From Brevibacillus borstelensis (lineage in GTDB: Bacteria; Bacillota; Bacilli; Brevibacillales; Brevibacillaceae): DNA of 64,000 nucleotides. How positions within the stretch are numbered: position 1 is the stretch's first letter; every line of letters begins with the position of its first letter. Below are positions 32,999-44,415 of the stretch, in pieces. The stretch is taken from positions 62,001 to 126,000 of the forward strand of contig NZ_RHHO01000001.1 of NCBI RefSeq assembly GCF_003710865.1, written 5' to 3'. The position numbers were made by a program, and so were the translations under genes. The notes beneath the pieces are model-generated. The model had not been told where the DNA came from. It searched no databases and saw only the letters and a program-made list of their open reading frames with translations.

Positions 32999-33811
32999 AT
33001 GAGACCGATCAAGCGCAGCCGCTGGAGATTGGCAGCGGGTATCTGCTATTACCGCATCAAACGTTATAGAGAATGGCTCTTTGGCCGAAAAAAGTATGCC
33101 AGACTGAGAAAACCGGAGAGACTTCCTTGCCTGCATAAACATCATCAGACCCCTTTGCTAAGGCAACTGCAAAACGTCGAGATGTGGATGCAGCACAACA
33201 AAGTAACGAACCTCCGCATTGCGTCGGAGCGATTGGATGGAATCGTCGTCCGTCCGGGAGAGACGTTCTCGTACTGGAAGCTGATCGGAAAGCCGACGCG
33301 GCGCAAAGGGTATCTGGAAGGGATGCTGCTGTCGCATGGGCAGGTGCTGGCTGGTGTGGGGGGAGGCTTGTGCCAGCTGTCCAACCTGATCTACTGGATG
33401 ACGCTGTTTACACCGCTTACTGTGACAGAGCGGCACCGGCACAGCTACGACGTCTTTCCTGACACGAGCCGCACGCAGCCATTTGGCAGCGGAGCGACGT
33501 GTTTTTGCAACTACCTCGATCTTCAAATTGCCAATCAGACGAACCAGGCCTTTCAGTTGCGTCTTTCGCTTGGGGGTGGCTGCCTCGTCGGAGAGTGGCT
33601 GGGCGAGTATTCGCCGACGCGGCGATACGAAGTATATGAAAAGAAACACGCGATCACTCCAGGGCTCTGGGGCGGCTACGAACGCCGCAACCTTCTGTAC
33701 CGGCGCGTGTATGACCTGGAGGGCGAACTGATTGGAGACGAGTTTATTGCGGAAAACCGCGCGTATATGATGTATGAGCCGCTTTTGCCCGGCCGCGAGC
33801 CTGCAGGGTAA
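32999..33811 (+). CDS. VanW family protein
   Basis: A 270-residue protein with the VanW fold: NLRIASERLDGIVVRPGETFSYWKLIGKPTRRKGYLEGMLLSHGQVLAGVGGGLCQLSNLIYW and the HRHSYDVFPD motif. No signal peptide is seen; the N-terminus is strongly basic (RPIKRSRWRLAAGICYYRIKRYREW). The family is named from vancomycin-resistance clusters, but its biochemical role is unknown and most members, including this one, are not next to resistance genes. The frame extends to 32795, but AAAAGGAGGGGG precedes ATG 32999. The gene lies directly before pcrA. Confidence 0.9.
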   Translation: MRPIKRSRWRLAAGICYYRIKRYREWLFGRKKYARLRKPERLPCLHKHHQTPLLRQLQNVEMWMQHNKVTNLRIASERLDGIVVRPGETFSYWKLIGKPTRRKGYLEGMLLSHGQVLAGVGGGLCQLSNLIYWMTLFTPLTVTERHRHSYDVFPDTSRTQPFGSGATCFCNYLDLQIANQTNQAFQLRLSLGGGCLVGEWLGEYSPTRRYEVYEKKHAITPGLWGGYERRNLLYRRVYDLEGELIGDEFIAENRAYMMYEPLLPGREPAG

Positions 33812-33949
33812 GAATTCAAATGTTTACTCTGTTTGCCAGCAATCCCTCCTCTGGTTTGACTGGAACTCTCCCTCGATCTGTGAGAAAATAGGAACATATG
33901 CTTTCGTTCGGGAGCGTTTTGAGAGGCAGGAAAGGTGGAAGTTATACAT

Positions 33950-36280
33950 ATGTCTACAGTTGACCGAATTATCGCCGGACTAAATCCGCAGCAGCGGGAA
34001 GCGGTCCTCACAACAGAAGGGCCGGTTCTTATACTCGCAGGTGCAGGCAGTGGCAAGACCAAGGTGCTGACCCAACGGATTGCCTATCTGATCCAGGAAA
34101 AGCGCGTGGCCCCCTGGAGCATTCTGGCGATTACCTTTACCAACAAGGCGGCCAGGGAGATGCAGAACCGCGTGGCCGCCATCATCGGCCGCGAAGCGGA
34201 GGACACCTGGATTTCTACATTCCACTCGCTCTGCGTCCGCATCCTGCGAAAAGATATTGACCGTCTGGGCATAAACCGGAGCTTCTCGATCCTCGACGCC
34301 GGCGATCAACTGTCCGTTATCAAGCAATGTCTGAAAGAATTGAACATAGATCCGAAGCAGTACGAGCCGCGCGGCCTCCTGGCGGCGATCAGCGGGGCCA
34401 AAAACGAGCTGACAGATCCAATCCGTTACTCGAATCTTGCCGGAGATGCCTACTCGATGGTCGTCGCGAAGGTATACGAGCTGTACCAAAAGAAACTGAA
34501 AAACAACCAGTCCCTGGACTTTGACGACCTCATCATGACAACTGTCCGGCTGTTTAAGGAAGTGCCGGAGGTTCTCGAATACTACCAAAAGAAATTCCGC
34601 TACATCCATGTCGATGAGTATCAGGATACGAACCGGGCCCAGTACATGCTCATCTCCATGCTCGCGGACAAATTCCGCAACGTCTGCTGCGTCGGGGATG
34701 CCGACCAGAGCATTTACAAGTGGCGCGGGGCGGATATATCCATCATTTTGAACTTTGAAAAGGATTATCCGGAAGCGAAATTGATCAAACTGGAGCAAAA
34801 CTACCGCTCGACCAAAACGATTTTGCAGGCGGCCAACCAGGTGATCGCAAACAACGTCATGCGCAAGGAGAAAAAGCTCTGGACGGAAAACGAGGCAGGG
34901 GAAAAAATCACTTGCTTCCAGGGGGATTCCGAGCACGACGAAGCGTATTTCATCGTAGATACGATCCGCAAGCAGATGCCCATTTACAAGCGGTACGACA
35001 AATTCGCCGTCCTGTACCGGACCAACGCCCAGTCCCGCGTGGTCGAGGAAGTGTTCATCAAATCGAATATCCCTTACACCATCGTGGGCGGCACGAAGTT
35101 CTACGACCGCAAAGAGATTAAAGACATTTTGGCTTATTTGCGGGTGATCTCCAATCCGGATGACGACATCAGCCTGACGCGGATTATCAATGTGCCGAAG
35201 CGAAATATCGGCGATACGACAGTGGAAAAGCTGCAGGCTTACGCGAATGCCCATGGCCAATCCCTGTACGGCGCGATCCAGGAGGCGGGCTATATGGGAC
35301 TGCCGGCACGCACGACCAATGCGATCCTTTCATTTAATGACCTGATCACCAACCTGATGCAGATGACCGACTATCTGTCCGTGACCGAGCTGGTGGAGGA
35401 AGTGCTGAAGCGCACCGGATACCGCGAGATGCTGAAGGAAGAAAAAACGCTGGAGTCCGCGGCGCGGCTGGAGAACATCGAGGAGCTTTTGTCCGTTACC
35501 CAGGAGTTTGAGCGGAAGAACGAGGACAAGAGCCTGCTTGCCTTCCTGACCGACCTCGCTTTGGTAGCCGACATTGACACTTTGTCGGATGACGGCCAGA
35601 CCGAGGAGGAGGTATCCGCTGAAGGCCAGGTCGTCCTGATGACGCTGCACAGCGCCAAGGGTCTGGAGTTTCCGGTCGTCTTTCTGGCGGGAATGGAGGA
35701 AGGCGTATTCCCTCATAGCCGTTCGCTGTTCGACGACGCGGAGATGGAGGAAGAAAGACGCCTCGCCTATGTAGGGATTACCCGGGCCGAGGAGCGGCTG
35801 TATTTGACATCGGCGCGGATGCGGACCTTGTTTGGCCGTACCAATGTGAATGCGCCCTCGCGCTTTTTCAAGGAGATTCCTGCCGAGCTGTTGGAAGGAA
35901 GCCCTGTTCAAGAATCAGGCGGGATGCAGGGAGGCTCCTTTGGACAGCGCGGTTACGGCCAGCGAGACGGGTTTGGCCGCTATGGAGCGGGTCAGGCGGA
36001 TGCGGGGACAAAGTCCGCTTTTGGACAACGCACCGGCACTACAGGCACCTCTGCCTTTTCCCGTCCGGCCATGGCCGCTCCGACCAAATTGCAAGGCCAT
36101 GGCGGCGGCTCCGGCATCGATTGGAAGGTAGGCGACAAGGTAAAGCACGGCAAGTGGGGCACCGGTACGGTCGTCAAGGTGAAAGGAAGCGGAGACGATA
36201 CGGAGCTGGATATCGCTTTCCCGAGTCCGACCGGAATCAAAAAGCTGCTGGCAAAATTTGCTCCGATCGAGCGGGGATAG
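33950..36280 (+). CDS. pcrA: ATP-dependent DNA helicase PcrA
   Basis: A 776-residue superfamily 1 helicase. Q-motif LNPQQREAV, Walker A AGAGSGKT (K36), motif Ia [10 protein letters not shown], motif II DEYQDTN, motif [16 protein letters not shown], motif [13 protein letters not shown] and motif [14 protein letters not shown] are present. The C-terminus has a Gly-rich linker (about residues 645-700) and the Tudor-like domain [20 protein letters not shown] that in B. subtilis binds RNA polymerase. PcrA unwinds DNA in repair and rolling-circle replication and clears RecA and transcription conflicts. A GTG at 33935 is an alternative start. It is followed by ligA after 102 bases. Confidence 0.97.
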   Translation: MSTVDRIIAGLNPQQREAVLTTEGPVLILAGAGSGKTKVLTQRIAYLIQEKRVAPWSILAITFTNKAAREMQNRVAAIIGREAEDTWISTFHSLCVRILRKDIDRLGINRSFSILDAGDQLSVIKQCLKELNIDPKQYEPRGLLAAISGAKNELTDPIRYSNLAGDAYSMVVAKVYELYQKKLKNNQSLDFDDLIMTTVRLFKEVPEVLEYYQKKFRYIHVDEYQDTNRAQYMLISMLADKFRNVCCVGDADQSIYKWRGADISIILNFEKDYPEAKLIKLEQNYRSTKTILQAANQVIANNVMRKEKKLWTENEAGEKITCFQGDSEHDEAYFIVDTIRKQMPIYKRYDKFAVLYRTNAQSRVVEEVFIKSNIPYTIVGGTKFYDRKEIKDILAYLRVISNPDDDISLTRIINVPKRNIGDTTVEKLQAYANAHGQSLYGAIQEAGYMGLPARTTNAILSFNDLITNLMQMTDYLSVTELVEEVLKRTGYREMLKEEKTLESAARLENIEELLSVTQEFERKNEDKSLLAFLTDLALVADIDTLSDDGQTEEEVSAEGQVVLMTLHSAKGLEFPVVFLAGMEEGVFPHSRSLFDDAEMEEERRLAYVGITRAEERLYLTSARMRTLFGRTNVNAPSRFFKEIPAELLEGSPVQESGGMQGGSFGQRGYGQRDGFGRYGAGQADAGTKSAFGQRTGTTGTSAFSRPAMAAPTKLQGHGGGSGIDWKVGDKVKHGKWGTGTVVKVKGSGDDTELDIAFPSPTGIKKLLAKFAPIERG

Positions 36281-36367
36281 TATTCTATACGGTACAGAAT
36301 CTTTTGCAAGCAAGCTGAATCACGAAAGCGATTTGCCCGGGAAGCGCTCGGGCTTGATACGGAATAG

Positions 36368-38398
<2,031 letters not shown>

Positions 38399-38439
38399 GA
38401 CCTGGCTAGTGGGAGAGAACGGGAAGGGGTGTAGTCGGC

Positions 38440-39321
38440 ATGAAAGGCTTGCTGCGATGGGGAATGATCTTGATGGCAGGGGCACTTTTGGCAGGTTGCG
38501 GCGAAAGCGGGCGGAGCAAGCCGATACAGCCGCCCGTAACTGCCGCGGCTCTGCCCGGAGATTTGACCTATCAGGATGTTCTGCAAAAGGGCGAGGTCGT
38601 ACACAACTTATCCATGACTCCGGATGCCCAGCACATCTGGGTAGGAACACATGCCGGACTTTATCATTCGGCAGGCGGAGGAGTCTGGGGACTATTGTCT
38701 CCCGAGCTTGAGCAGAAGGACGTGACAGGCTGGTTTGTCGATCCGAATAATCCCCAGCACATTTTTGCCGCTGGAAACAACGGTGTGCTGCGCTCGACTG
38801 ACGGCGGGAAGAAGTGGGCCAAATTGGGGAAAGGCTTGCCTGAGCCTGCCGAAATCCGCAGCTTTGCAGGCATTCGGGAAGGCGATCAGATCCGCCTGTT
38901 CGCATTTGTAACGGGTGAGGGGATTTACCAGTCGTCGAACGGGGGCAACGAGTGGAGCCTATGGCTGCCGCTTGATCAGGAAGTGTATGCGATGGATTAC
39001 GATCCGATGGAAAACCGCCTGTATGTGGCTGCCCAATTCAACCTTCTCTATCATGAAGATGGGCAGTGGAAAACAGAAGTCGTCCCGAATGCCCAGCAGG
39101 TATATTCGCTCACGGTGGACAGAACGAGCGGAATCCTCGCTGTCGCAACAGATCAGGGGATTATGGAAAAAATAGATGGCAGCTGGCAGCAGCTGGATGC
39201 CAAGTCTCCTGAGACGCTGATCGTGATCTCTCCCGGCGCCGGTGATTACAGGTGGGTCGGGATCGGTGAGTCGGCCTTTGTCTATACATTGTCGAACGGC
39301 AAATGGAAGAAATGGAATTGA
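38440..39321 (+). CDS. Lipoprotein with BNR/beta-propeller repeats
   Basis: A 293-residue lipoprotein with signal peptide ending LLAGC (C20). The mature protein has repeats of the BNR/sortilin or YCF48 kind, such as DAQHIWVGTHAGLYHS, NPQHIFAAGNNGVLRSTDGGKKWAKLGKGLP and VTGEGIYQSSNGGNEWS, indicating a partial or small beta-propeller outside the membrane. It sits between ligA and camS, 41 bases after ligA with GGGAAGGGGTG as ribosome site, so it may share the operon. The function is not known. Confidence 0.8.
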   Translation: MKGLLRWGMILMAGALLAGCGESGRSKPIQPPVTAAALPGDLTYQDVLQKGEVVHNLSMTPDAQHIWVGTHAGLYHSAGGGVWGLLSPELEQKDVTGWFVDPNNPQHIFAAGNNGVLRSTDGGKKWAKLGKGLPEPAEIRSFAGIREGDQIRLFAFVTGEGIYQSSNGGNEWSLWLPLDQEVYAMDYDPMENRLYVAAQFNLLYHEDGQWKTEVVPNAQQVYSLTVDRTSGILAVATDQGIMEKIDGSWQQLDAKSPETLIVISPGAGDYRWVGIGESAFVYTLSNGKWKKWN

Positions 39322-39330
39322 TAAAACATG

Positions 39331-39352
39331 AAGAGGCTTCGGCCTCTTTCGT
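39331..39352 (+). terminator. Short terminator between propeller lipoprotein and camS
   Basis: AAGAGGC-TTCG-GCCTCTT (39331-39348) with a stable UUCG loop is followed by TCGTTGTG. The T tract is poor, so termination may be partial and camS may still be read through. Confidence 0.5.
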
Positions 39353-39372
39353 TGTGTAAGGAGTTTGGATGG

Positions 39373-40440
39373 ATGAAAGCAAAACGATGGATGTACATGT
39401 TGCCGCTGACGTTGATTTTGGCCATGACGGCTGCAGGCTGCTCGCTTCTGCCAGGAGGAAAAGGTCAAGAGGAATCGCAGCCCGCAAGCCCTTCGCTTTC
39501 CCCTGTTGTGGAAGTTTCGGAGGATTATTACGGCAGCATTCCGCCCTACCAACCAAACCAAACGCGCGGAATACTGGCCAGCACGATTTATCGGATCGAC
39601 TTCAGCCACCTGGAGCTCGGACTGATGGAGATTGCGCGCGATACCTTCCCTACGTCCGATTATTTGTTCCAGGAAGGCCAGTTCATCACAAAAGATCAGG
39701 TAAGGGACTGGATCGCGCAAGAAAAGGCCGGGGGTCCCAACGGCAAGGGGAAAACCAGCAGCCTTGTTCACGTGCTTGAGCACGATTATCTGAGCAAGGA
39801 CAAGCAGCAACTGGCCGGAATGGTACTCGGACTCTCCCTGTCCCCGGTTTACCAGGATGCGACGGGGCAGGAGAAAACCTATACGACGGACGAACTGCGG
39901 GCAAAGGGACAGCAGTTGGCGTCAAAAATCGTACAGAGTGTTCGAGCCAACTCTACAGAAGTCCCGATTGTAATCGCTTTGTTCCAGGTGCCAGAGCCAA
40001 ATTCCACGCTGATTCCGGGCAAGTTCATCATGTCCGGTACGGTGAATGCAGGTGAGTCTTCAATCGGAAAATGGCAGCCCATTGACGAAGAATTCTACCT
40101 GTTCCCGAGCAGCGACGCCGAAAAAGCATATCCCCAGCAAGCCCTGCAGTACGACAAGCTGAAGCGTCAAACGCAGTCTTACTTCAAAGAGTATATCGGA
40201 ATGACCGGAATCGGCCGTTTTATGGGCGGCAGACTCACCGAGTTGACGATTACGGCTACGGCTGAGTACGATTCCCGGACGCAAGTCCTGCAATTTACGC
40301 AATTTGCAGCTTCCGCAATTGAACAGACCTTTGACAAGAACGTCCACGTCAATCTGTATGTTCAGACGATTAATCAGCCGCTGGCCTTGTATGTTCGGCC
40401 AACCAGCGGGGAACCATACATGCATATTTACAGAAAATAA
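39373..40440 (+). CDS. camS: CamS family sex pheromone-type lipoprotein
   Basis: A 355-residue lipoprotein like B. subtilis YerH. The signal peptide ends with AAGC (about residue 23). The CamS domain is seen in SEDYYGSIPPYQPNQTRGILASTIY, DYLFQEGQFITKDQV and the C-terminal YVQTINQPLALYVRP segment. In enterococci the signal peptide of the homologue yields peptide cAM373; whether that applies here is unknown. The frame extends to 39328, but AAGGAG fits ATG 39373. It follows ligA as in B. subtilis (yerH). A strong terminator follows. Confidence 0.88.
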   Translation: MKAKRWMYMLPLTLILAMTAAGCSLLPGGKGQEESQPASPSLSPVVEVSEDYYGSIPPYQPNQTRGILASTIYRIDFSHLELGLMEIARDTFPTSDYLFQEGQFITKDQVRDWIAQEKAGGPNGKGKTSSLVHVLEHDYLSKDKQQLAGMVLGLSLSPVYQDATGQEKTYTTDELRAKGQQLASKIVQSVRANSTEVPIVIALFQVPEPNSTLIPGKFIMSGTVNAGESSIGKWQPIDEEFYLFPSSDAEKAYPQQALQYDKLKRQTQSYFKEYIGMTGIGRFMGGRLTELTITATAEYDSRTQVLQFTQFAASAIEQTFDKNVHVNLYVQTINQPLALYVRPTSGEPYMHIYRK

Positions 40441-40449
40441 CAAAGAGCA

Positions 40450-40495
40450 AAAACGCCCTTTCCTTTTCATTCGGAACGGAGAGGGCGTTTTTTCG
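40450..40495 (+). terminator. Terminator of camS
   Basis: AAAACGCCCT pairs with AGGGCGTTTT around an inner TTCC/GGA arm (40450-40491), then TTTTTCG. Confidence 0.88.
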
Positions 40496-40514
40496 CGTAG
40501 AATGACAGATGATA

Positions 40515-40562
40515 TGAACACATTTGTTTATAAGTGTTCAGTGATTTGGACACGAATGTTCA
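40515..40562 (+). promoter_or_regulatory. Upstream inverted repeats, candidate enhancer site for rocA
   Basis: TGAACAC (40515-40521) and GTGTTCA (40534-40540) form a perfect inverted repeat. Two further half-sites TGGACAC (40547-40553) and TGTTCA (40557-40562) follow. The group lies about 80-130 bases upstream of the sigma-54-type promoter, the usual distance for an activator such as RocR. Confidence 0.55.
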
Positions 40563-40639
40563 TAACCCGATACATAAGAAACCCTGTTGTTTTTCGAGAA
40601 AAATGCAAACACTAACACGGCGAAAAGAATCCAGCCAAA

Positions 40640-40657
40640 TTGGTATGATCCTTGCAT
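40640..40657 (+). promoter_or_regulatory. Sigma-54 (SigL)-type promoter of rocA
   Basis: TTGGTATGATCCTTGCAT has GG at 40642-40643 and GC at 40654-40655 with the required 10 bases between, and matches the TTGGCACG-N4-TTGCAT consensus except at two positions of the -24 box. It lies 48 bases before the rocA ATG. Confidence 0.7.
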
Positions 40658-40704
40658 ATAAATTTGGATGACAAGAATGGAAGAATGATAAGGAGGTTTT
40701 CCAG

Positions 40705-42252
40705 ATGCAAGTCGAATTCAAAAATGAACCGTTTACCAATTTTAGCTTGCCGGAAAATAAAAAGGCATTTCAAGAGGCGCTCGCAAAGGTAGAGAGCGAG
40801 CTGGGCCGTGAATACGACATCATCATCGGCGGAGAGCGCATCAAAACCGAAAAGAAATCCCGCTCCATCAACCCTTCCAATAAAGAGCAAGTAATCGGCG
40901 TAGTATCCCAGGCTGACCAAGCCCTGGCTGAAAAAGCAATCCAGACTGCCGCTCAGACATTTGAAACCTGGAAGGCTGTACCGCCGCAAGCGCGTTCCCG
41001 CTATCTGTACAAAGCGGCTGCCATCCTTCGTCGCCGCAAGCATGAATTCTCTGCTTGGCTGGTAAAAGAGGCAGGCAAAAGCTGGGCGGAAGCAGATGCC
41101 GACACGGCTGAAGCAATCGACTTTATGGAGTACTACGGCCGTCAAATGGATAAGCTCGCCGAGCGCCATCCGCTGACCCGCATCCCGGATGAAGACAACG
41201 AGCTGTATTACGTACCGCTTGGCGTAGGGATTGTCATTCCGCCTTGGAACTTCCCGCTCGCGATCATGGTAGGGATGACGACTGCAGCTCTGGTAGCGGG
41301 AAATACTGTCGTGCTGAAGCCGGCGTCCACCACTCCGGTAATTGCTGCGAAATTCATGGAAATCCTGGAAGACGCAGGCGTACCTGCAGGGGTTGTCAAC
41401 TTCGTACCAGGCTCCGGCGGCGAAATCGGCGACTATTTGGTTGAACATACGCAAACCCGCTTTATCAGCTTCACAGGCTCCCGTGACGTCGGTCTGCGCA
41501 TCAATGAACTGGCTGCGAAACACCGTCCGGGTCAAAAATGGATGAAGCGTCTCGTAGCGGAAATGGGCGGAAAAGACTCCATCATCGTAGACAATGACTG
41601 CGATCTGGAAGCGGCTGCTCAAGCAATCGTTGCTTCCGCATTCGGTTTCTCCGGCCAAAAATGCTCTGCTTGCTCCCGTGCCATCGTTCACCAGGACGTG
41701 TACGACAAGGTCCTGAACCGGGTGGTTGAGCTGACCAAGCAGCTGACTGTCGGCGATGTGGTAAACCCTGATTTCTACACCGGTCCGGTTGTGGATGAAA
41801 AGGCGTACAACAAAATTCTCGAGTACATCGAGATCGGGAAAAAAGAAGGCAAGCTGATGGCAGGCGGAGAGAAAGGGCCAGAAAACGGCTACTATATCAT
41901 GCCGACCGTATTTGCTGATGTAGAGCCGCAAGCCCGCATCATGCAAGAAGAGATCTTCGGACCAGTCGTGGCCTTCTGCAAAGCAAAAGACTTTGATCAT
42001 GCGCTGGAAATCGGCAACAACACCGAATACGGCCTGACCGGCTCCGTGTTCAGCCGCAACCGTGCACATCTGGAGAAGGCACGCAGCGAATTCCACGTAG
42101 GGAACCTGTACTTCAACCGCAAATGTACAGGCGCACTGGTGGGCGTGCATCCGTTCGGCGGTTTCAACATGTCCGGTACGGATTCCAAAGCTGGCGGCCC
42201 GGATTACCTGCTGCTGTTCACGCAAGCAAAGCTTGTTTCCGAAAAACTGTAG
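40705..42252 (+). CDS. rocA: L-glutamate gamma-semialdehyde dehydrogenase
   Basis: A 515-residue aldehyde dehydrogenase of the RocA/PruA type. It oxidises glutamate gamma-semialdehyde (from proline, arginine or ornithine) to glutamate with NAD. Marks: [26 protein letters not shown], catalytic E286 in [11 protein letters not shown], catalytic C320 in [10 protein letters not shown], and the C-terminal [14 protein letters not shown]. Length is that of the family. AAGGAGGTTTTCCAG precedes the ATG. The sigma-54-type promoter and upstream repeats suggest control by a RocR-like activator, as for the B. subtilis roc genes. No other roc gene is nearby. Confidence 0.95.
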   Translation: MQVEFKNEPFTNFSLPENKKAFQEALAKVESELGREYDIIIGGERIKTEKKSRSINPSNKEQVIGVVSQADQALAEKAIQTAAQTFETWKAVPPQARSRYLYKAAAILRRRKHEFSAWLVKEAGKSWAEADADTAEAIDFMEYYGRQMDKLAERHPLTRIPDEDNELYYVPLGVGIVIPPWNFPLAIMVGMTTAALVAGNTVVLKPASTTPVIAAKFMEILEDAGVPAGVVNFVPGSGGEIGDYLVEHTQTRFISFTGSRDVGLRINELAAKHRPGQKWMKRLVAEMGGKDSIIVDNDCDLEAAAQAIVASAFGFSGQKCSACSRAIVHQDVYDKVLNRVVELTKQLTVGDVVNPDFYTGPVVDEKAYNKILEYIEIGKKEGKLMAGGEKGPENGYYIMPTVFADVEPQARIMQEEIFGPVVAFCKAKDFDHALEIGNNTEYGLTGSVFSRNRAHLEKARSEFHVGNLYFNRKCTGALVGVHPFGGFNMSGTDSKAGGPDYLLLFTQAKLVSEKL

Positions 42253-42267
42253 TTCGTTCTGCTTTAC

Positions 42268-42299
42268 AAAAAGCTGCCTGTTTTACGGGCAGCTTTTTT
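42268..42299 (+). terminator. Terminator of rocA
   Basis: AAAAAGCTGCC pairs with GGGCAGCTTTTTT across an 8-base loop. Confidence 0.9.
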
Positions 42300-42391
42300 A
42301 TGTTGCGCCTGTGACCCAATCGCGATTTGCATCGCTATTTCATCCCGTTTTTGTTCACACTAAGCAAAAATGGTCTAGGTGGGTGAAAGGC

Positions 42392-43357
42392 ATGCTATCT
42401 TATTTGGTCCCGGGGGTAGCGGTGTTTTTTCTGGTTTGGCTGCTGATGCCTGCAGCCAGAGCCATAGCATGGAAGACAAAGCTGCTCGATATTCCCCAGG
42501 GACGGAAAGGTCATACCCGGCCAATGCCGTTGTCCGGGGGACTGGCGATGTTCGTCGGAGTCGCAGTGGTGACCATTTTTTTTGCAGGACTGCAAAAATT
42601 GGTGGCAGTTTTGATCATTGGCAGCTTGCTCCTGATGGCGGTCGGCTGGGCCGATGACGCGTATAAGGCGCGTAGAAAGGAATTCCCTGCTCTGCCCAAG
42701 CTGTTGGTACAGGTATTGGTAGGTTTGCTGGCTTTCGTCTGCGATATCCGTTTTCGCGGCATATCCTTTCCGTGGCTGGGCGGTGACACGGGTGACTATT
42801 ATCTGTTTCCCGTCTGGCTCTCCTGTCTGGCAACAGTGATCTGGATTACGGGCTTGATCAACATGGTCAACTTCCTGGATGGCGTTGACGGTCTGGCTTC
42901 CGGAGCGACGGTCTTTTCCGCGATCACGCTGTTTTTTCTCGCATATGTTAAAGGACAGGGCCTTACAGCTTTGATTGCCGTCGTTCTGGCAGGTGCCGCG
43001 CTTGCCTTTTTGCGATTCAACTTTTTTCCTGCACAAATGTTCATGGGGGATATGGGCTCGATGTTTCTCGGATATGCCCTGGCTCTGATTTCTCTGGAGG
43101 GTGCGATGAAGGGAGCGACTCTGATCACACTGGTCGTGACGGTCCTCGCATTGGGACTGCCGGTCGTTGATACCGTCCAAGTGATGATCAGCCGAGCATT
43201 GGCAGGGTCGCCGATGTACCAGGCCGACCGTAGGCATGTGCACCATCGTTTGATGTCGCTTGGCTTGTCCGCCAAACAAACGGTTGTCGTCCTGTATGTG
43301 GTGAGCTTTATCTTTTCTGCGCTTTCGCTGCTGTTGTTCTTCTGGATTATTCCGTAG
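42392..43357 (+). CDS. Undecaprenyl-phosphate GlcNAc-1-phosphate transferase (TagO/WecA-like)
   Basis: A 321-residue polytopic membrane enzyme of the MraY/WecA/TagO family with about 10-11 TM helices. The catalytic motifs are visible: GHTRPMPLSGGLAMF, the Asp pair in GWADDAYKARRKEFP (D88, D89), NFLDGVDGLASG (about residues 160-171) and the histidine-rich loop DRRHVHHRLMSLGLS. It transfers GlcNAc-1-P to undecaprenyl phosphate, the first step of teichoic acid or other wall polymer synthesis. ATG 42392 follows TAGGTGGG; GTG 42383 is an alternative. It is alone, and its 3' end overlaps the convergent diguanylate cyclase gene by 11 bases. Confidence 0.9.
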   Translation: MLSYLVPGVAVFFLVWLLMPAARAIAWKTKLLDIPQGRKGHTRPMPLSGGLAMFVGVAVVTIFFAGLQKLVAVLIIGSLLLMAVGWADDAYKARRKEFPALPKLLVQVLVGLLAFVCDIRFRGISFPWLGGDTGDYYLFPVWLSCLATVIWITGLINMVNFLDGVDGLASGATVFSAITLFFLAYVKGQGLTALIAVVLAGAALAFLRFNFFPAQMFMGDMGSMFLGYALALISLEGAMKGATLITLVVTVLALGLPVVDTVQVMISRALAGSPMYQADRRHVHHRLMSLGLSAKQTVVVLYVVSFIFSALSLLLFFWIIP

Positions 43358-44258
43358 GAGCAGAGTAAAAACAAAATTGGTTGCGTCCGGCTTCCTTGGC
43401 TCGGTAAAGGGCTTTGTCTGCGTGGCGGAGGAGCTGGGAGGAATCTGGGCCGTCATTTGGAAAAAGGGCAATGCCGATGCTCATCGTCAAGTGAAAACGA
43501 TGCTGCTGAATCAGAAAAGGCTTTTTCAACGCCTCCAGTACGCGGCTGGCCACTTTGGCTGCCTCCTCGGCCGTATCCAAAGAGGTGAGCAAAAGGACGA
43601 ATTCATCCCCGCCCAGCCTGGCAACAGTATCCACATCCCGTACACACGAGGTGAGCCGTTTGGCGAGTACGCGAAGAAACTCATCTCCCACGTCATGTCC
43701 CCAGGTATCGTTGATTTCTTTAAAGTAGTCGCAGTCCAGGTAGAGGACGGCGAGCTGATTGCCTTTTCGGGTCGCCTGAGACATCGCCTGCTGCATCCGA
43801 TCCAGCAAAAGGCGGCGATTGGGAAGGCCAGTCAAAACATCATGGTACGCCATGAATTCAAGCTGGGTCTCCAACTGCTTGCGCTCTGTAATATCCCGGG
43901 TCACAGCAAACACATGGGTACAGACACCCTCACTGTTATAGATCGGGGTGAGAACGGACTCGCCAATGATTTCGTCGTAAGTCGTATAATGTGTCGGTTT
44001 GCCGCTTGCCACTGCCTCCCGATACATGCTGTTCAAATTGGCTGCTTTTTCGTCGGAATACACTTCTTCGATCAGCCTGCCGTAGGCTTCTTCTGTCAGC
44101 CGGGCGGCCTGCATGGCAGGAGGGTTCATCAGGACGTAGCGAAAACGGGTTCCCTCTTCTACCGACATAAGAAAAACCATATCGGACATATATTGAAAAA
44201 AGCAGGATAATACATCGCCGTATTGATGGATGAGGTTCTCAATATCGCGCTTTGTCAT
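43347..44258 (-). CDS. PAS-GGDEF diguanylate cyclase
   Basis: A 303-residue soluble protein. Residues about 10-125 form a PAS domain ending VFAVTRDITERKQLE; residues about 133-300 form a GGDEF domain (AYHDVLTGLPNRRLLLDRM). The active-site GGDEF is intact at 216-220 and the inhibitory I-site RxxD (RDVD, 207-210) stands five residues upstream, so product feedback is expected. It makes cyclic di-GMP from two GTP in response to a PAS signal. No EAL domain or membrane helices. It is convergent with the TagO-like gene and divergent from psd. Confidence 0.93.
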   Translation of the reverse strand: MTKRDIENLIHQYGDVLSCFFQYMSDMVFLMSVEEGTRFRYVLMNPPAMQAARLTEEAYGRLIEEVYSDEKAANLNSMYREAVASGKPTHYTTYDEIIGESVLTPIYNSEGVCTHVFAVTRDITERKQLETQLEFMAYHDVLTGLPNRRLLLDRMQQAMSQATRKGNQLAVLYLDCDYFKEINDTWGHDVGDEFLRVLAKRLTSCVRDVDTVARLGGDEFVLLLTSLDTAEEAAKVASRVLEALKKPFLIQQHRFHLTMSIGIALFPNDGPDSSQLLRHADKALYRAKEAGRNQFCFYSAPTE

Positions 44259-44415
44259 GATTGTCTCTCCTGTAAGTCATGCTGTATTTCCATCTTAGTA
44301 TAGCAAATGAAGGACAAGAAAATGATGAGGCCATAGTCGGAGTGGGCTTTACTGGCGGTACCCCGAGATGGTACAGTATGGATAGATTTTGAACGGAAAG
44401 AACAAGGGGATGCTT

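Noticed and set aside
40612..42225. 537-residue open frame on the minus strand
   Set aside because: It is antisense to rocA, which has all aldehyde dehydrogenase motifs and a good ribosome site.
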